DNA of 64,000 nucleotides from Desulfopila sp. IMCC35008 (GCF_010646885.2 NZ_CP050700.1:4614501-4678500), one strand, 5' to 3'. Positions 8,866 to 17,844 are shown, counted from the stretch's first letter. Notes: a model not told the origin generated them from the sequence alone. A program made the numbers and translations.

Positions 8866-9783
8866 CTATTCAGTTGGTTCCACATTAACACCGAGCGCCG
8901 CAGGTTCTTCCGTCGCCCCCTTCCACCATGAAGAGAATACTAATACAATTATAGTCAGAGTATAGGGCAGCATCAACAGCAGTGAAGACGGAAGTGCGGT
9001 GCCCGAAGCCTGCATCCGCAACTGCATAGCCATGATGCCTCCAAAAAGATAGGCCCCGAAAACAGCACGGCCGGGTCTCCAGAAGGCAAAAATAACCAGC
9101 GCCACAGCAATCCAGCCGCGGCCACCAGTCAGGCTGTTCGTCCAGAGGTGGGTATAGGCAAGTGAAAGATACGCCCCGCCCAAACCCATGAAAAAACCAC
9201 CGACCAGGATACCCACCCAACGGTAGGCCTGAACATTTAATCCAGCAGCAGTTGCAGCCTCAGGGTACTCCCCTGCCGCACGCAAGCCGAGGCCATATCG
9301 GGTATTGTTAAAAAAGTACCACATGAGCGGAGGAATAATATAGGTGATATACACCAGTGGATCCTGGTTGAAAAACACCGGACCCACCACAGGAATTTCT
9401 GAGAGCACGGGAAAAGGCATGGGACCAAAACCCGGCGCAGATTGTCCCACCAGGGACGTCCCCAGATAGTTGGCAAGACCCGTACCGAGAATAGTGAGGG
9501 CCAGCCCTGATACGACCTGGTTGCCCTGAAACCAGAGACAGACAATTCCATGAATTGAAACCGCAAGCGTGCCGGAAAGCCCAGCCACAACGAAAGCGAC
9601 AGACGGGTTGCCGGTAACCTTTGCAACCACAAAGCCTGTGAGCGCGCCGACTATCATCGCGCCTTCCACCCCAAGATTGAGCACCCCCGACTTTTCGGTA
9701 AAAATCTCTCCCAGTGTCGCATACAGAATTGGGGTACCCGATTGAACAGCGGCGGCAAGAAGAGGAATGAGAATCTCGATCAT
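8866..9783 (-). CDS. Nucleoside-type ABC importer permease (second subunit)
   Basis: A 305-residue inner-membrane protein with about eight to ten hydrophobic segments and the BPD_transp_2 family signature, including the N-terminal TLGEIFTEKSGVLNLGVEGAMIVGAL and the later EYPEAATAAGLNVQAYRWVGILVGGFFMGLGGAYLSL (EAA-like coupling region). This corresponds to the YufQ/NupC-type subunit of purine nucleoside importers. Its ATG overlaps the stop of the upstream permease by four bases, the usual translational coupling of paired permeases. The gpt gene follows after about 50 bases. Confidence 0.9.
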   Translation of the reverse strand: MIEILIPLLAAAVQSGTPILYATLGEIFTEKSGVLNLGVEGAMIVGALTGFVVAKVTGNPSVAFVVAGLSGTLAVSIHGIVCLWFQGNQVVSGLALTILGTGLANYLGTSLVGQSAPGFGPMPFPVLSEIPVVGPVFFNQDPLVYITYIIPPLMWYFFNNTRYGLGLRAAGEYPEAATAAGLNVQAYRWVGILVGGFFMGLGGAYLSLAYTHLWTNSLTGGRGWIAVALVIFAFWRPGRAVFGAYLFGGIMAMQLRMQASGTALPSSLLLMLPYTLTIIVLVFSSWWKGATEEPAALGVNVEPTE

Positions 9784-10847
9784 GACAAAGTCCTCACCTT
9801 TTCAACTCTATAAACAGTAAACAAGCCGCCAGCCAGTACACTGAGCAAAATCAACCCCTCGATTATGCCGCCAAATGCGGCCGGGACCTGGAGGTCGAGT
9901 TGTAAATTTTCCACCCCGACCCGCAATCCGGCAAGTAGGAAAGATGCAATACCGATAGACAGAGGGTTAAGCCTGGCGAGCCAGGCCACGACGATGGCAG
10001 TATAGCCATACCCGACCATGATAGAAGGTTGCAGCCGGTTGATGGTGGCAGAGGCCTCAAGGAAACCTGCCCAGCCTGCCAGCCCGCCGCTCAACACCAT
10101 CACTAATACCACCAGTTTATCATAAGGGAGCCCGGCATACCTTGCAGCACGAACCGAATCCCCACTGGCCTTTAATTCAAAACCAACGGTGGTAAAACGG
10201 AAAAATACCCAGACCAGCAAACCAAGAACAACACAGTGCAGCAATCCCCAGTTTACACTGGTGGAGCCGATTTTACCGACAATGGCTGCTTCGGGAAAGG
10301 TTGGGGTCATGGGAAAGCCGAAACTGGTCGGATCCTTCCACACCCCGAAAACCAGGTAGTCAAGAAAGAGGATGGCGATGTAGTTCATCATCAGGGTAAC
10401 GATGATCTCGTTGGTTTTCAACTTCTGCCTGAGAAGAGCGGGGATCATGCCCCAGGCACCACCTGCTGCCACCGCCATAATAATCATGGCAGGCATCAGT
10501 AACCATGCAGGCCATTCCGGAAACGAGAGTGCAGCCCAGGTAGCCCCCATTGCACCGAAAGCAAATTGTCCTTCTGCCCCAATATTCCACACCTGCAACC
10601 GAAAGGCGATAGCAACACCGAGCGAGCAGAGAAAAATAGGAATACCCTTTATCAGGCTGTCCTCAATGGCCCAGCGGGATCCGAATGCCCCCTGGAACAG
10701 GGTCAAAACCCCTTCAACAGGAGAAGTCCCCCGCAGAGCAAGCAAAATACCGCTCAGCACCAGCGAAAAGGCAATGGCCGCAAATAAAACAAGACAGGAG
10801 CGCCACCCGAGCGGCTCCTGTCTTTTAACTATCCGTAGACGGATCAT
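9780..10847 (-). CDS. Nucleoside-type ABC importer permease (first subunit)
   Basis: A roughly 355-residue permease of the same BPD_transp_2 family as its neighbour, of the YufP/NupB type, with the motifs FRLQVWNIGAEGQFAFGAMGATW and ELKASGDSVRAARYAGLPYDKLVVLVMVLSGGLAGWAG (coupling loop). It would form the heteromeric channel with the downstream permease. Start choice is uncertain: the ATG at 10847 is used here, but an in-frame TTG four codons upstream (10859) is possible and neither has a good ribosome site. The gene lies about 95 bases after the binding-protein gene, separated from it by a hairpin. Confidence 0.88.
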   Translation of the reverse strand: MIRLRIVKRQEPLGWRSCLVLFAAIAFSLVLSGILLALRGTSPVEGVLTLFQGAFGSRWAIEDSLIKGIPIFLCSLGVAIAFRLQVWNIGAEGQFAFGAMGATWAALSFPEWPAWLLMPAMIIMAVAAGGAWGMIPALLRQKLKTNEIIVTLMMNYIAILFLDYLVFGVWKDPTSFGFPMTPTFPEAAIVGKIGSTSVNWGLLHCVVLGLLVWVFFRFTTVGFELKASGDSVRAARYAGLPYDKLVVLVMVLSGGLAGWAGFLEASATINRLQPSIMVGYGYTAIVVAWLARLNPLSIGIASFLLAGLRVGVENLQLDLQVPAAFGGIIEGLILLSVLAGGLFTVYRVEKVRTLS

Positions 10848-10894
10848 GGAACGCGTCAATCGTATTGTAATATAATTTTAAAGTACCATATGTA

Positions 10895-10924
10895 CACGAT
10901 CCCGGGGTATACGCCGGAATCGTG
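10895..10924 (-). terminator. Hairpin between the binding-protein gene and the permease genes
   Basis: The arms CACGATCCCGG and CCGGAATCGTG pair with one mismatch around an 8-base loop, in the gap after the BMP-family gene stop. There is no clean T-run, so it is more likely a partial terminator or 3-prime mRNA-stabilising hairpin that lets the binding protein be made in excess over the permeases. Confidence 0.5.
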
Positions 10925-10942
10925 TTATCAAATGACTCTTGT

Positions 10943-12004
10943 TTACTCGGTAGTACCTACAACGCCTTCAATAAACCAGGTCATGCCGAGCAGATCTCCG
11001 TCCGGGGCTGAAGCACCGTCGGCAATCTTGACCTCACCTTTCTGGTTCTTGATCGGTCCGGTGAAGACCTTCATCTTGCCGGCAGCAATATCGGCCTTGG
11101 CGGCAGCAACCTTATCCTGCAGCTCTTTCGGGACCATTGGACCAAACGGTGCCAGATCGACGATACCGTCGGCAAGTCCGGGCCATGCTGACTCAGCTTT
11201 CCAGGTACCGTTTTTTACACTCTCAACAATCTTTGTGTAATATGGTCCCCAATTCCAGATCGGAGCGGTGAGATGCGCCTTGGGTGCAAAGGTGGACATA
11301 TCGGTGTTGTAGCCAACAGAGTAAACACCTTTCTCCTGGGCAGCTTCCTGAGGACCGGGGCTGTCCTGATGCTGGGCGATGACATCGGCACCCACATCGA
11401 GCAGAGATTTTGCAGCCTCTTTTTCAGTAGCAGGATCATACCAGGTCTTGGTCCAGACAACACGAACCGTTGCATCCGGGTTTACAGACTGGACTCCAAG
11501 GGTAAAAGCGTTGATGCCACGAATAACTTCAGGAATTGGAAAAGCCGCAACATAACCGATGGTATTGGACTTTGTCATGCCGCCAGCGACGATACCGGAA
11601 AGATAACGGGCCTGGTAGATCCGACCAAAGTAATTGCCCATGTTGTCTGCCATTTTAAAACCCGAGCAATGCATAAAAGTTGTATCCGGGAACTGTTTGG
11701 CAACTTTCAGCATCGGGTCCATATAGCCAAAGCTGGTGGCAAAAATGATGTCGTATCCTTTCCTGGCCATATTCAGCATAACCCGCTCCGAATCGGGACC
11801 TTCCGCCACGGCTTCCACATAGGAGGTCTTTACACCGTCCATCTTGTCAATGGCCTGGCGTCCTACGTCATGAGCATAGGACCAGCCCGCATCCCCGATA
11901 GGTGACACGTAGACAAAACCGACATTCATATCTTTCGCCGAAGCGGTTGAAGCGCAAAGGGCAACACCGGCTGCCAATGCAAACATAGATTTAAGAAATT
12001 TCAT
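10943..12004 (-). CDS. BMP-family purine-nucleoside ABC substrate-binding protein
   Basis: A 353-residue exported protein with a cleavable signal peptide (MKFLKSMFALAAGVALCASTASA). The mature part is a basic-membrane-protein (PnrA/Med) family binding protein: NVGFVYVSPIGDAGWSYAHDVGRQAID near the start, ATSFGYMDPMLKVAKQFPDTTFMHCSG in the middle and GADVIAQHQDSPGPQEAAQEKGVYSVGYNTDM later. Members bind purine nucleosides or their bases. It heads the importer cluster with a strong GAGGAGGGG ribosome site, and lies only 53 bases after the amino-acid ATPase, so either read-through or a promoter in that short A+T-rich gap drives it. Confidence 0.9.
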   Translation of the reverse strand: MKFLKSMFALAAGVALCASTASAKDMNVGFVYVSPIGDAGWSYAHDVGRQAIDKMDGVKTSYVEAVAEGPDSERVMLNMARKGYDIIFATSFGYMDPMLKVAKQFPDTTFMHCSGFKMADNMGNYFGRIYQARYLSGIVAGGMTKSNTIGYVAAFPIPEVIRGINAFTLGVQSVNPDATVRVVWTKTWYDPATEKEAAKSLLDVGADVIAQHQDSPGPQEAAQEKGVYSVGYNTDMSTFAPKAHLTAPIWNWGPYYTKIVESVKNGTWKAESAWPGLADGIVDLAPFGPMVPKELQDKVAAAKADIAAGKMKVFTGPIKNQKGEVKIADGASAPDGDLLGMTWFIEGVVGTTE

Positions 12005-12057
12005 ACACCCCTCCTCAATGTGAGAATAAACTTTATATGCAATAATTATTGTAAAAC

Positions 12058-12792
12058 TTACAACACCTGCTTTAAAAACAATTTGGCTCGTTCTTCCTGT
12101 GGAGCGGTAAAGAAATGTTCGGGCGTACCCACTTCCACCACCTTTCCCTCATCCATAAAGATGACACGATCGGCAACCTCACGGGCGAAACCCATTTCGT
12201 GGGTAACCACAACCATGGTCATTCCTTCCCGGGCAAGCTGCTTCATAACATCGAGTACCTCGCCCACCATTTCCGGGTCAAGGGCTGAGGTCGGTTCGTC
12301 AAACAGCATGACTTTGGGATCCATGGCGAGCGCCCTTGCAATCGCAACGCGCTGCTGCTGCCCACCTGAGAGACGGATCGGGTATTCGTTTGCCTTCTCG
12401 CCGATACCAACTTTTTTGAGCAGCGCTCTGGCCTTTTCCTCAGCCTCTTTTCGACTCCGCTTGCGTACACGCATCTGGGCTAATGTCAGATTCTCAAGTA
12501 CACTTTTATGCGGAAAGAGGTTGAACTGCTGGAAGACCATACCCACTTCTGCCCGGATCTTGTTAATGTTGGTTTTCCTGTCCGAAAGATCAACCCCGTC
12601 GATTATAATGTGTCCACTGTTATATTGTTCAAGACAGTTGATACAACGCAGGAAGGTCGATTTACCGGAACCGGAAGGACCAATAACAACAACCACTTCC
12701 CCTGGGGCGACCTCGGCCGAAACGTCATCTACCGCACGTACGGTAATGCCCCGGCCGGTGAAAATCTTTGTTACATTCTTGGCTTTAATCAC
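12058..12792 (-). CDS. Polar amino-acid ABC transporter ATP-binding protein (GlnQ type)
   Basis: A 244-residue single ABC ATPase of the polar amino-acid family: Walker A GPSGSGKST, Q-loop VFQQFNLFPHKSVLENL, signature LSGGQQQRVAIARALAMDPKVMLFDEPTSALDPE and H-loop VVTHEMGFA are all canonical. I place the start at the GTG at 12792, which overlaps the permease stop and has a GGAGG box 10 bases ahead; an in-frame TTG at 12801 abuts that box and is a worse fit. Downstream partner of the permease and binding protein in a three-gene operon. Confidence 0.92.
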   Translation of the reverse strand: MIKAKNVTKIFTGRGITVRAVDDVSAEVAPGEVVVVIGPSGSGKSTFLRCINCLEQYNSGHIIIDGVDLSDRKTNINKIRAEVGMVFQQFNLFPHKSVLENLTLAQMRVRKRSRKEAEEKARALLKKVGIGEKANEYPIRLSGGQQQRVAIARALAMDPKVMLFDEPTSALDPEMVGEVLDVMKQLAREGMTMVVVTHEMGFAREVADRVIFMDEGKVVEVGTPEHFFTAPQEERAKLFLKQVL

Positions 12793-13744
12793 TGATCGCA
12801 AACCTCCGTTCCATGTAATAAACGAGCTGACTCAACACCGAGGTGATTATCAGGTACATGGCAGCAACTACCAGCCATACCTCAAATGTTGCAAAGGTAC
12901 TGGTAATGATTTCGCGGCCTGACTTCGTCAGGTCGGTAATAGCAATAACAGAAACGAGGGATGAATCCTTGATAAGGCTGATAAACTGACCAGAGAGCGG
13001 TGGCAGGATACGTTTAAAGGCCTGGGGCAGGATAATATCAATCATCGCCTGAGGGATAGTCATACCAAGAGAGCGGGCCGCTTCCATCTGCCCTTTCGGG
13101 ATAGCCTGTATGCCCGCCCGAACAATCTCAGCCACATACGCTCCGGCAAAAAGCGACAAGGCACCGATACCAGCAACATTTCGGCTGAGGTCGAAAACCG
13201 TGCCGATAAAGAAATAGGCAATAAAAATCTGGACCAACAGAGGAGTACCGCGAATAATCTCGATATAAATTGCCGCCAGCATGTTAATCGTATAATTCTT
13301 GGAGATCCTGGCAAGGCCGGTACAAAGTCCTAAAATGAGGGCCAGCACAGAAGAAATAGCTGACAGCCAGATGGTTGTCCACAGCCCGGTCATGAGCGGA
13401 CCCATGTGCCATTTTACAGTGAAACCGACAGTATCGCCTTCAAAGAGGTCCTCTCCTTCAGCGACCTTTAGAGAGTCCGTATCAACAAGGACCGTTTCTA
13501 CATCTCCGGATTCGGATGTCAGGGTGAGGGTCGACGAGCCGCCATCCTGTTTAATTGTTGTTACAACTCCGTCAAAAGGTATCTTGTGGGCCTCTTCCCC
13601 TTTATAGAGGAAATACTGCGGAACCCTATTCCACCGCCATGGATAATCAATCTGTTTTATTGACCCATAAATTGCGGCGGCCATCACAATAAGGATGACC
13701 GCCAGCAAGATTTTCCAGGGCCACAATTTTTCAGTGGCGTCCAC
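12785..13744 (-). CDS. Polar amino-acid ABC transporter permease with periplasmic insert
   Basis: A 319-residue permease of the His/Glu/Gln family, about 90 residues longer than usual. Residues 1-30 form one membrane segment. Residues about 35-112 are a hydrophilic, probably periplasmic module with beta-type sequence (VVTTIKQDGGSSTLTLTSESGDVETVLVDTDSLKV). The canonical permease core follows from about 113, with the coupling loop EAARSLGMTIPQAMIDIILPQAFKRILPP. The start is a GTG. The extra module could contact the binding protein or the cell wall. It is the middle gene of the amino-acid importer operon, 18 bases after the binding-protein stop. Confidence 0.88.
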   Translation of the reverse strand: MDATEKLWPWKILLAVILIVMAAAIYGSIKQIDYPWRWNRVPQYFLYKGEEAHKIPFDGVVTTIKQDGGSSTLTLTSESGDVETVLVDTDSLKVAEGEDLFEGDTVGFTVKWHMGPLMTGLWTTIWLSAISSVLALILGLCTGLARISKNYTINMLAAIYIEIIRGTPLLVQIFIAYFFIGTVFDLSRNVAGIGALSLFAGAYVAEIVRAGIQAIPKGQMEAARSLGMTIPQAMIDIILPQAFKRILPPLSGQFISLIKDSSLVSVIAITDLTKSGREIITSTFATFEVWLVVAAMYLIITSVLSQLVYYMERRFAISD

Positions 13745-13762
13745 GTGAATGATGTCCTTTGG

Positions 13763-14560
13763 TTACTGGATCTCTTTAATCCAGGCATCATCCTGGAACC
13801 ATTTTTTATAGATCTTGTCGTAGGTTCCATCGTGCCTGACCTGATACATGAAATTGTTCAGCCAGTTCAGGAAATCAGGATCGCCTTTTCGTACAGCCCA
13901 TGCCAGCGGCTCAAAGGTGAATGCGGTATCAAGATGGGTTACCTTGCCTGCACCACGCTGGGCAACGGCAACTGTATTGAAAGGCATGTCATAGATAAAT
14001 GCATCGATCTTCCCGTTCACAACTTCGAGTACACCTTCCTGCTCGGTCTCAAAAGAGACGTACTTAGCATTCGGGATCAGTCGCTTGGTCGCCTGCTCAC
14101 CGGTAGTGCCGAGTTTGGAGGCAACGGTGTATTTCGCATCGTTCAGGTCTTTGTAGGATTTAACCTCGCCTGCAACCTTATTACTGAGGATAACGGACTG
14201 GCCGATCTCGATATAAGGAGTAGCAAAATTGATGGAAAGGTTCCGTTGCTGGGTCAGGGTCATACCGGAAGCGATAATATCGAACTTGTCGGTGAGAAGT
14301 GCCGGGATAATACCGTCCCAGGCGGTGGAAACCAGTTCAAGCTCAACGCCCATGGCTTTTGCCATGCGCTTGACCATATCCACGTCAAAACCGATAATCT
14401 CACCTTTCTGGTTGGTGAGCTCAAACGGCATGTAACCGGGTTCCATACCAACACGCAGTTTACCGCGCTTCTGGATCTCATCAAGAGCTCCTGCCATTAC
14501 GGAACCTGCACTCAGCGCCATCGCAGTTACCACTGCAACACACATCAGAAATCTTTTCAT
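13763..14560 (-). CDS. Polar amino-acid ABC substrate-binding protein
   Basis: A 265-residue periplasmic binding protein (SBP_bac_3 family) with a signal peptide MKRFLMCVAVVTAMALSAGSVMAG and the family motifs GKLRVGMEPGYMPFE, GEIIGFDVDMVKRMAKAMGVELELV and ASGMTLTQQRNLSINFATPY. The start at 14560 is chosen because a GGAGAG box precedes it and the signal peptide begins there; the longer frame to 14707 adds a non-signal sequence. The first gene of the importer operon; ligand class is polar or charged amino acids, exact one unknown. Confidence 0.92.
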   Translation of the reverse strand: MKRFLMCVAVVTAMALSAGSVMAGALDEIQKRGKLRVGMEPGYMPFELTNQKGEIIGFDVDMVKRMAKAMGVELELVSTAWDGIIPALLTDKFDIIASGMTLTQQRNLSINFATPYIEIGQSVILSNKVAGEVKSYKDLNDAKYTVASKLGTTGEQATKRLIPNAKYVSFETEQEGVLEVVNGKIDAFIYDMPFNTVAVAQRGAGKVTHLDTAFTFEPLAWAVRKGDPDFLNWLNNFMYQVRHDGTYDKIYKKWFQDDAWIKEIQ

Positions 14561-14904
14561 TCTTCTCTCCTCTCTTTCTTTCTGAAATTTTCGTATGAAA
14601 GAACCCACCACAAGCTCTTTCACTAGTAAAAATGGTGGGAAATTAAAAGATTTTCCCCAATCAGATTTATTAACACAGGACAACCGCCTCGACAACCGTG
14701 TTTTCATAAGCGCTGCAGAAAAACAACTCCTTTACAAATAAGTGAGAGCGACCGCTGGGTACTACATGTTTGGGATATTCTGCCAGCAACCCAAGAAAGG
14801 AGGTGACAACCAAACAGGATACCCTGTATTCTCAATCGCTCTTTAACAAAATTGCAATATTTGCTGGCGGACGCCGGAACCAGCTCTTACAAAAATCCTC
14901 TTTT
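14561..14904. other. Divergent promoter region with a 16S-complementary site
   Basis: This 344-base gap separates the minus-strand amino-acid importer and the plus-strand EamA gene. AGAAAGGAGGTGA at 14794-14806 is complementary to the usual 16S rRNA 3-prime tail over 13 bases, an extreme Shine-Dalgarno match, but it has no ATG at the right distance and lies about 100 bases before the EamA ATG. It falls inside a 25-codon frame (14766-14843). The EamA frame is also open back to 14770, so an upstream non-ATG start cannot be excluded. Confidence 0.4.
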
Positions 14905-15804
14905 ATGTCTGAAAAAAACGTGGCTTTCACCTATCTCACCCTTGCCCTTTCAATCATTTTCTGGGGTGGCTCCTTTATTGCGACCAAGATAGCCTTGCAG
15001 AGTTTCAGCCCATTTTGTCTGATCTTTCTGCGCTTTAGCTGTGCGTCTGTCTTTTTCCTCCTGCTTCTCTCGCGTACCGGCTTCCCACCGCTTACCAGAA
15101 AAAACCTGAAAAACCTGGCTCTACTCGCTATCTTCCAACCAGGTCTCTACTTCACCTTTGAGACAATCGGCCTGCAATACACCACCGCCACCAAGACCTC
15201 TCTGATAATCGCCACTATCCCGCTTGTAGTGGTGGTCATGTCGGTCCTGTTTTTAAAGGAAAGAATACGTCCCATTAATATTGCAGGTATCTGCATTTCA
15301 CTGGCCGGAGTCTCCCTGCTGGTCTTTGGGGGGCAGCCTGAGGGCGTCGCCAGCGGGATGCTGTTTGGGGACCTGCTCATAGGCGGAGCTGTCCTGTCGG
15401 CCGCAATTTATATGCTCATGGCTCGTAGCCTTGGCCAGACCATTACACCCGTTCAGATAACAGGTGTGCAGGCCATTTTCGGTGCGCTGATATTCCTGCC
15501 CCTGTTCCTCTACGACCTCCCTGCCCTGCAGTGGCAGGAAGTCACCACAGACTCTATCATTGCCGTGATCGGACTCACCGTCTTTGCCACCATTGCCGCA
15601 TTCCTCTGCTATAATTATGCACTCACCCAAATTCCCGCAGCCCGGGCAGCTGTCTTTATCAATGCCATCCCTGTGGTCACCGCCTTCGGGGCCTGGCTAC
15701 TCCTGGGGGAAACACTCACCATGGTCCAGTTTATCGGCGGTGCGGTTGTCCTGTTTGCCGTTTACCTCGCTAATCACTCAGGCCCAAGCGCAGCCTCCAC
15801 CTGA
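14905..15804 (+). CDS. EamA-family transporter (DMT superfamily)
   Basis: About 299 residues with ten hydrophobic segments in two five-helix EamA repeats: LSIIFWGGSFIATKIALQSFSPFCLIFLRF opens the first, and the second ends with ARAAVFINAIPVVTAFGAWLLLGETLTMVQFIGGAVVLFAVYLAN. The family exports amino acids, nucleosides or other small metabolites; the substrate is not predictable. The ATG at 14905 places the first membrane helix near the N-terminus, as usual, but has a poor ribosome site, so the start is uncertain (the open frame reaches back to 14770). It stands alone on the plus strand. Confidence 0.85.
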   Translation: MSEKNVAFTYLTLALSIIFWGGSFIATKIALQSFSPFCLIFLRFSCASVFFLLLLSRTGFPPLTRKNLKNLALLAIFQPGLYFTFETIGLQYTTATKTSLIIATIPLVVVVMSVLFLKERIRPINIAGICISLAGVSLLVFGGQPEGVASGMLFGDLLIGGAVLSAAIYMLMARSLGQTITPVQITGVQAIFGALIFLPLFLYDLPALQWQEVTTDSIIAVIGLTVFATIAAFLCYNYALTQIPAARAAVFINAIPVVTAFGAWLLLGETLTMVQFIGGAVVLFAVYLANHSGPSAAST

Positions 15805-15810
15805 CGAAAC

Positions 15811-15839
15811 TTGTAGGTGTTGATATTGTCAGGTATAAT
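15811..15839 (+). promoter_or_regulatory. Possible promoter for the DUF3786-GNAT pair
   Basis: A perfect TATAAT (15834-15839) lies 17 bases after a weak TTGTAG -35 and about 100 bases before the DUF3786 start. It sits in the loop of a small hairpin (TTGTCAGG and CCTGGCAA) that could also act after the EamA gene. Confidence 0.35.
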
Positions 15840-15938
15840 CCTGGCAAAGATGCAAACGGACACACAGGCTTGGTAGTCGCAATACTGCTCATTGAATTGC
15901 AGGATGTCACCTTAAACTCAACACGGATATAAACAACA

Positions 15939-16529
15939 ATGTCGTCCACCGTCAGCCCTTCCCATTTTAAGGATCTTCTCGATGCAGAGCCGGGTGATGT
16001 CTGCACCCGCTCATTATGCAGCTATGATAACGAATCGGGCAAATATTCCCTGCATGCGTGGGGCAGGCAATATTGCATAGACCCGGCAAACGAAACAATT
16101 GTTACTGTTGATAATAAGAAGAGCCTTCACGGATATTTTGATCTCTTCCTGATTCACCACCTGCTCGGAGCCCAGGCGCTGGAACCAACAGGAGAATGGA
16201 TTTCCGAAAAGGACATGCCCGGCGGTGCCACATTCTTTCGCGGCCCCCACGCAGTGCCCACAGAGTTGATAACAGGTGTTGTTGGCGACGACCTCGATCT
16301 TTTTAGAAAAATGTGTGAATCTTTTGGCGGAACGCCTCTTGGAATGGGAGATGCGGCGTACAGCTTTACCATCACCGACAGGGTCCCCGTTGCGATTCTC
16401 TACTGGGTTGGAGACGAGGATTTTCCAGCTGAGGCCAAGATACTCTACGACCGCACAATCACCGAGCATCTTGAACTCGATGGCGTGTATGCGCTGATGG
16501 TCTCCATCTGCAATTATTTTACATCGTGA
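15939..16529 (+). CDS. DUF3786 protein
   Basis: A 196-residue cytoplasmic protein that I recognise as DUF3786, a family found mostly in strict anaerobes. Visible features include HFKDLLDAEPGDVCTRSLCSYDNESGKYSLHAWGRQYCIDPANETI near the N-terminus, LFLIHHLLGAQALEPTGEW in the middle and the later ITDRVPVAILYWVGDEDFPAEAKILYDRTITEHLELDGVYAL. Several cysteines in the N-terminal part could bind metal. Its role is not established. The stop overlaps the GTG of the following acetyltransferase by four bases, so the two are translationally coupled. Confidence 0.75.
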   Translation: MSSTVSPSHFKDLLDAEPGDVCTRSLCSYDNESGKYSLHAWGRQYCIDPANETIVTVDNKKSLHGYFDLFLIHHLLGAQALEPTGEWISEKDMPGGATFFRGPHAVPTELITGVVGDDLDLFRKMCESFGGTPLGMGDAAYSFTITDRVPVAILYWVGDEDFPAEAKILYDRTITEHLELDGVYALMVSICNYFTS

Positions 16530-17083
16530 CGACGATCAAGGGCCATAAAATCAATTTGCGACCACTGGACGTTGCTGATACCGCAGTCCTGTTCTCCTAC
16601 CGGTCTCTGCCCGAAGTCTATAGATATCAACAATGGTTACCCGAGTCGGTCGCCGATGCACTCTCATTTATCGAGTCCTACGGCTTTGACAGACAAGCGA
16701 TACGAGATCGCTGGAATCAGTTTGCCGTTATTGAAACACCTTCCGGACAGCTTATCGGTGATTGCGGTTTCTGCCTCTGCTCAGAGGGTGAGGCAGAGAT
16801 CGGCTACACTATAATGCCTACGTTGCAGGGAAGAGGCCACGGCACAGACTGCGTCAAAACCCTCATCACCTTTCTTTTTGACCAGCTCCCGCTCCATTCA
16901 ATAAAGGCAGTGACTGATCCAGGCAACAGACCTTCCATCTCCCTGCTTCAACGACTAGCATTCACTCTCACCTCACTCTCACCGAAGGCAACATGTATCC
17001 GGGGCGAATTGTGTGATGATGCAACCTATCACCTCAGGAGAGAGAGCTGGGTGGGGGAAGGGCATTCTCAGACAGCCTCTTAG
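16526..17083 (+). CDS. GNAT-family N-acetyltransferase (RimJ/RimL-like)
   Basis: A 185-residue acetyltransferase: INLRPLDVADTAVLFSYRSLPEVYRYQQW is the typical N-terminus of the RimJ/RimL group, and IGYTIMPTLQGRGHGTDCVKTLITFLF contains the acetyl-CoA pyrophosphate-binding motif (Q-x-x-G-x-G). It acetylates an amine on a protein or small molecule that cannot be named. It begins with GTG overlapping the DUF3786 stop. Confidence 0.82.
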   Translation: MTTIKGHKINLRPLDVADTAVLFSYRSLPEVYRYQQWLPESVADALSFIESYGFDRQAIRDRWNQFAVIETPSGQLIGDCGFCLCSEGEAEIGYTIMPTLQGRGHGTDCVKTLITFLFDQLPLHSIKAVTDPGNRPSISLLQRLAFTLTSLSPKATCIRGELCDDATYHLRRESWVGEGHSQTAS

Positions 17084-17090
17084 AGAAGAA

Positions 17091-17822
17091 TCACGGTTTC
17101 AGATTCCCCTTGCCGAATTCATCCCAAAACCCTTCCTGGACCAGTTCTGTTATCGCTTTTTCAAGAGAGGGAATAATTGCCTCATTTTTCTGGTATACAT
17201 AATGGTAAATTGGTGCAGAGAGGATAAAAGGCTTCAGTTTACGAATCCCATCTGCCTGACCACCTAATTCCTGCAGTACGGCGTCGGCACTTGCTTCTGT
17301 TGCCAGGACAACATCCACCCTGTCATACAGAAGCACCTGAAAGAGTGCTGAATAATCTTTTACCGTTGTCACCTGCAACCCTTGCATCATTCTCTTTGTC
17401 CAACGAACTCCCAGCACTGAACCTATCCTGTACTTCTGGATTATATCTTCACTATACGAATTGATATCATCATGAAGGGTATATGCGGCACCATTCAGGT
17501 CCATCAATTTAACGTCAACTCGCCTCAAATGAGGATATTTGCTTTCAATAGCTGAAATTCGTCCGACATCACCGTCAACCTTCCCTGAATTTGCACTTTC
17601 CAGTGAGCGAAGATGCGGCAGCGCCTCAAACCTCACTTTGAAACCGGCTCTTTCATAGACATCCTTTACTCGTTTTTTGACTAACTGATGAAAAAGGGTT
17701 CCGGGACTGTAGCTGAGGACGTAAACCGTTTCTTCCGCTGTCGAGAAATTCACACCAAAAGTCAGGAAACAAATCAGGAAAACAGACACTCTTAGCAACC
17801 AGTGATTCAATTTTCTTTTCAT
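17091..17822 (-). CDS. Periplasmic solute-binding-like protein (PBPb fold)
   Basis: A 243-residue exported protein. It has a signal peptide (about residues 1-29, ending near FSTAEE) and a mature part with the bacterial extracellular solute-binding family 3 pattern: YVLSYSPGTLFHQLVKKRVKDVYERAGFKVRFEALPHLRSLESANSGKVDGDVGRI. No permease or ATPase is next to it, so it may be a stand-alone sensor-type binding protein. Its ribosome site is weak. Copy 1 of the MITE-like palindrome begins only 23 bases before its start codon and so must lie in or replace its promoter region. Confidence 0.72.
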   Translation of the reverse strand: MKRKLNHWLLRVSVFLICFLTFGVNFSTAEETVYVLSYSPGTLFHQLVKKRVKDVYERAGFKVRFEALPHLRSLESANSGKVDGDVGRISAIESKYPHLRRVDVKLMDLNGAAYTLHDDINSYSEDIIQKYRIGSVLGVRWTKRMMQGLQVTTVKDYSALFQVLLYDRVDVVLATEASADAVLQELGGQADGIRKLKPFILSAPIYHYVYQKNEAIIPSLEKAITELVQEGFWDEFGKGNLKP

Positions 17823-17844
17823 GACACTTTACTACTCCACTATT

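Noticed and set aside
13745..14626. 293-codon open frame on the plus strand
   Set aside because: Antisense to the amino-acid binding protein; no similarity to a known family.
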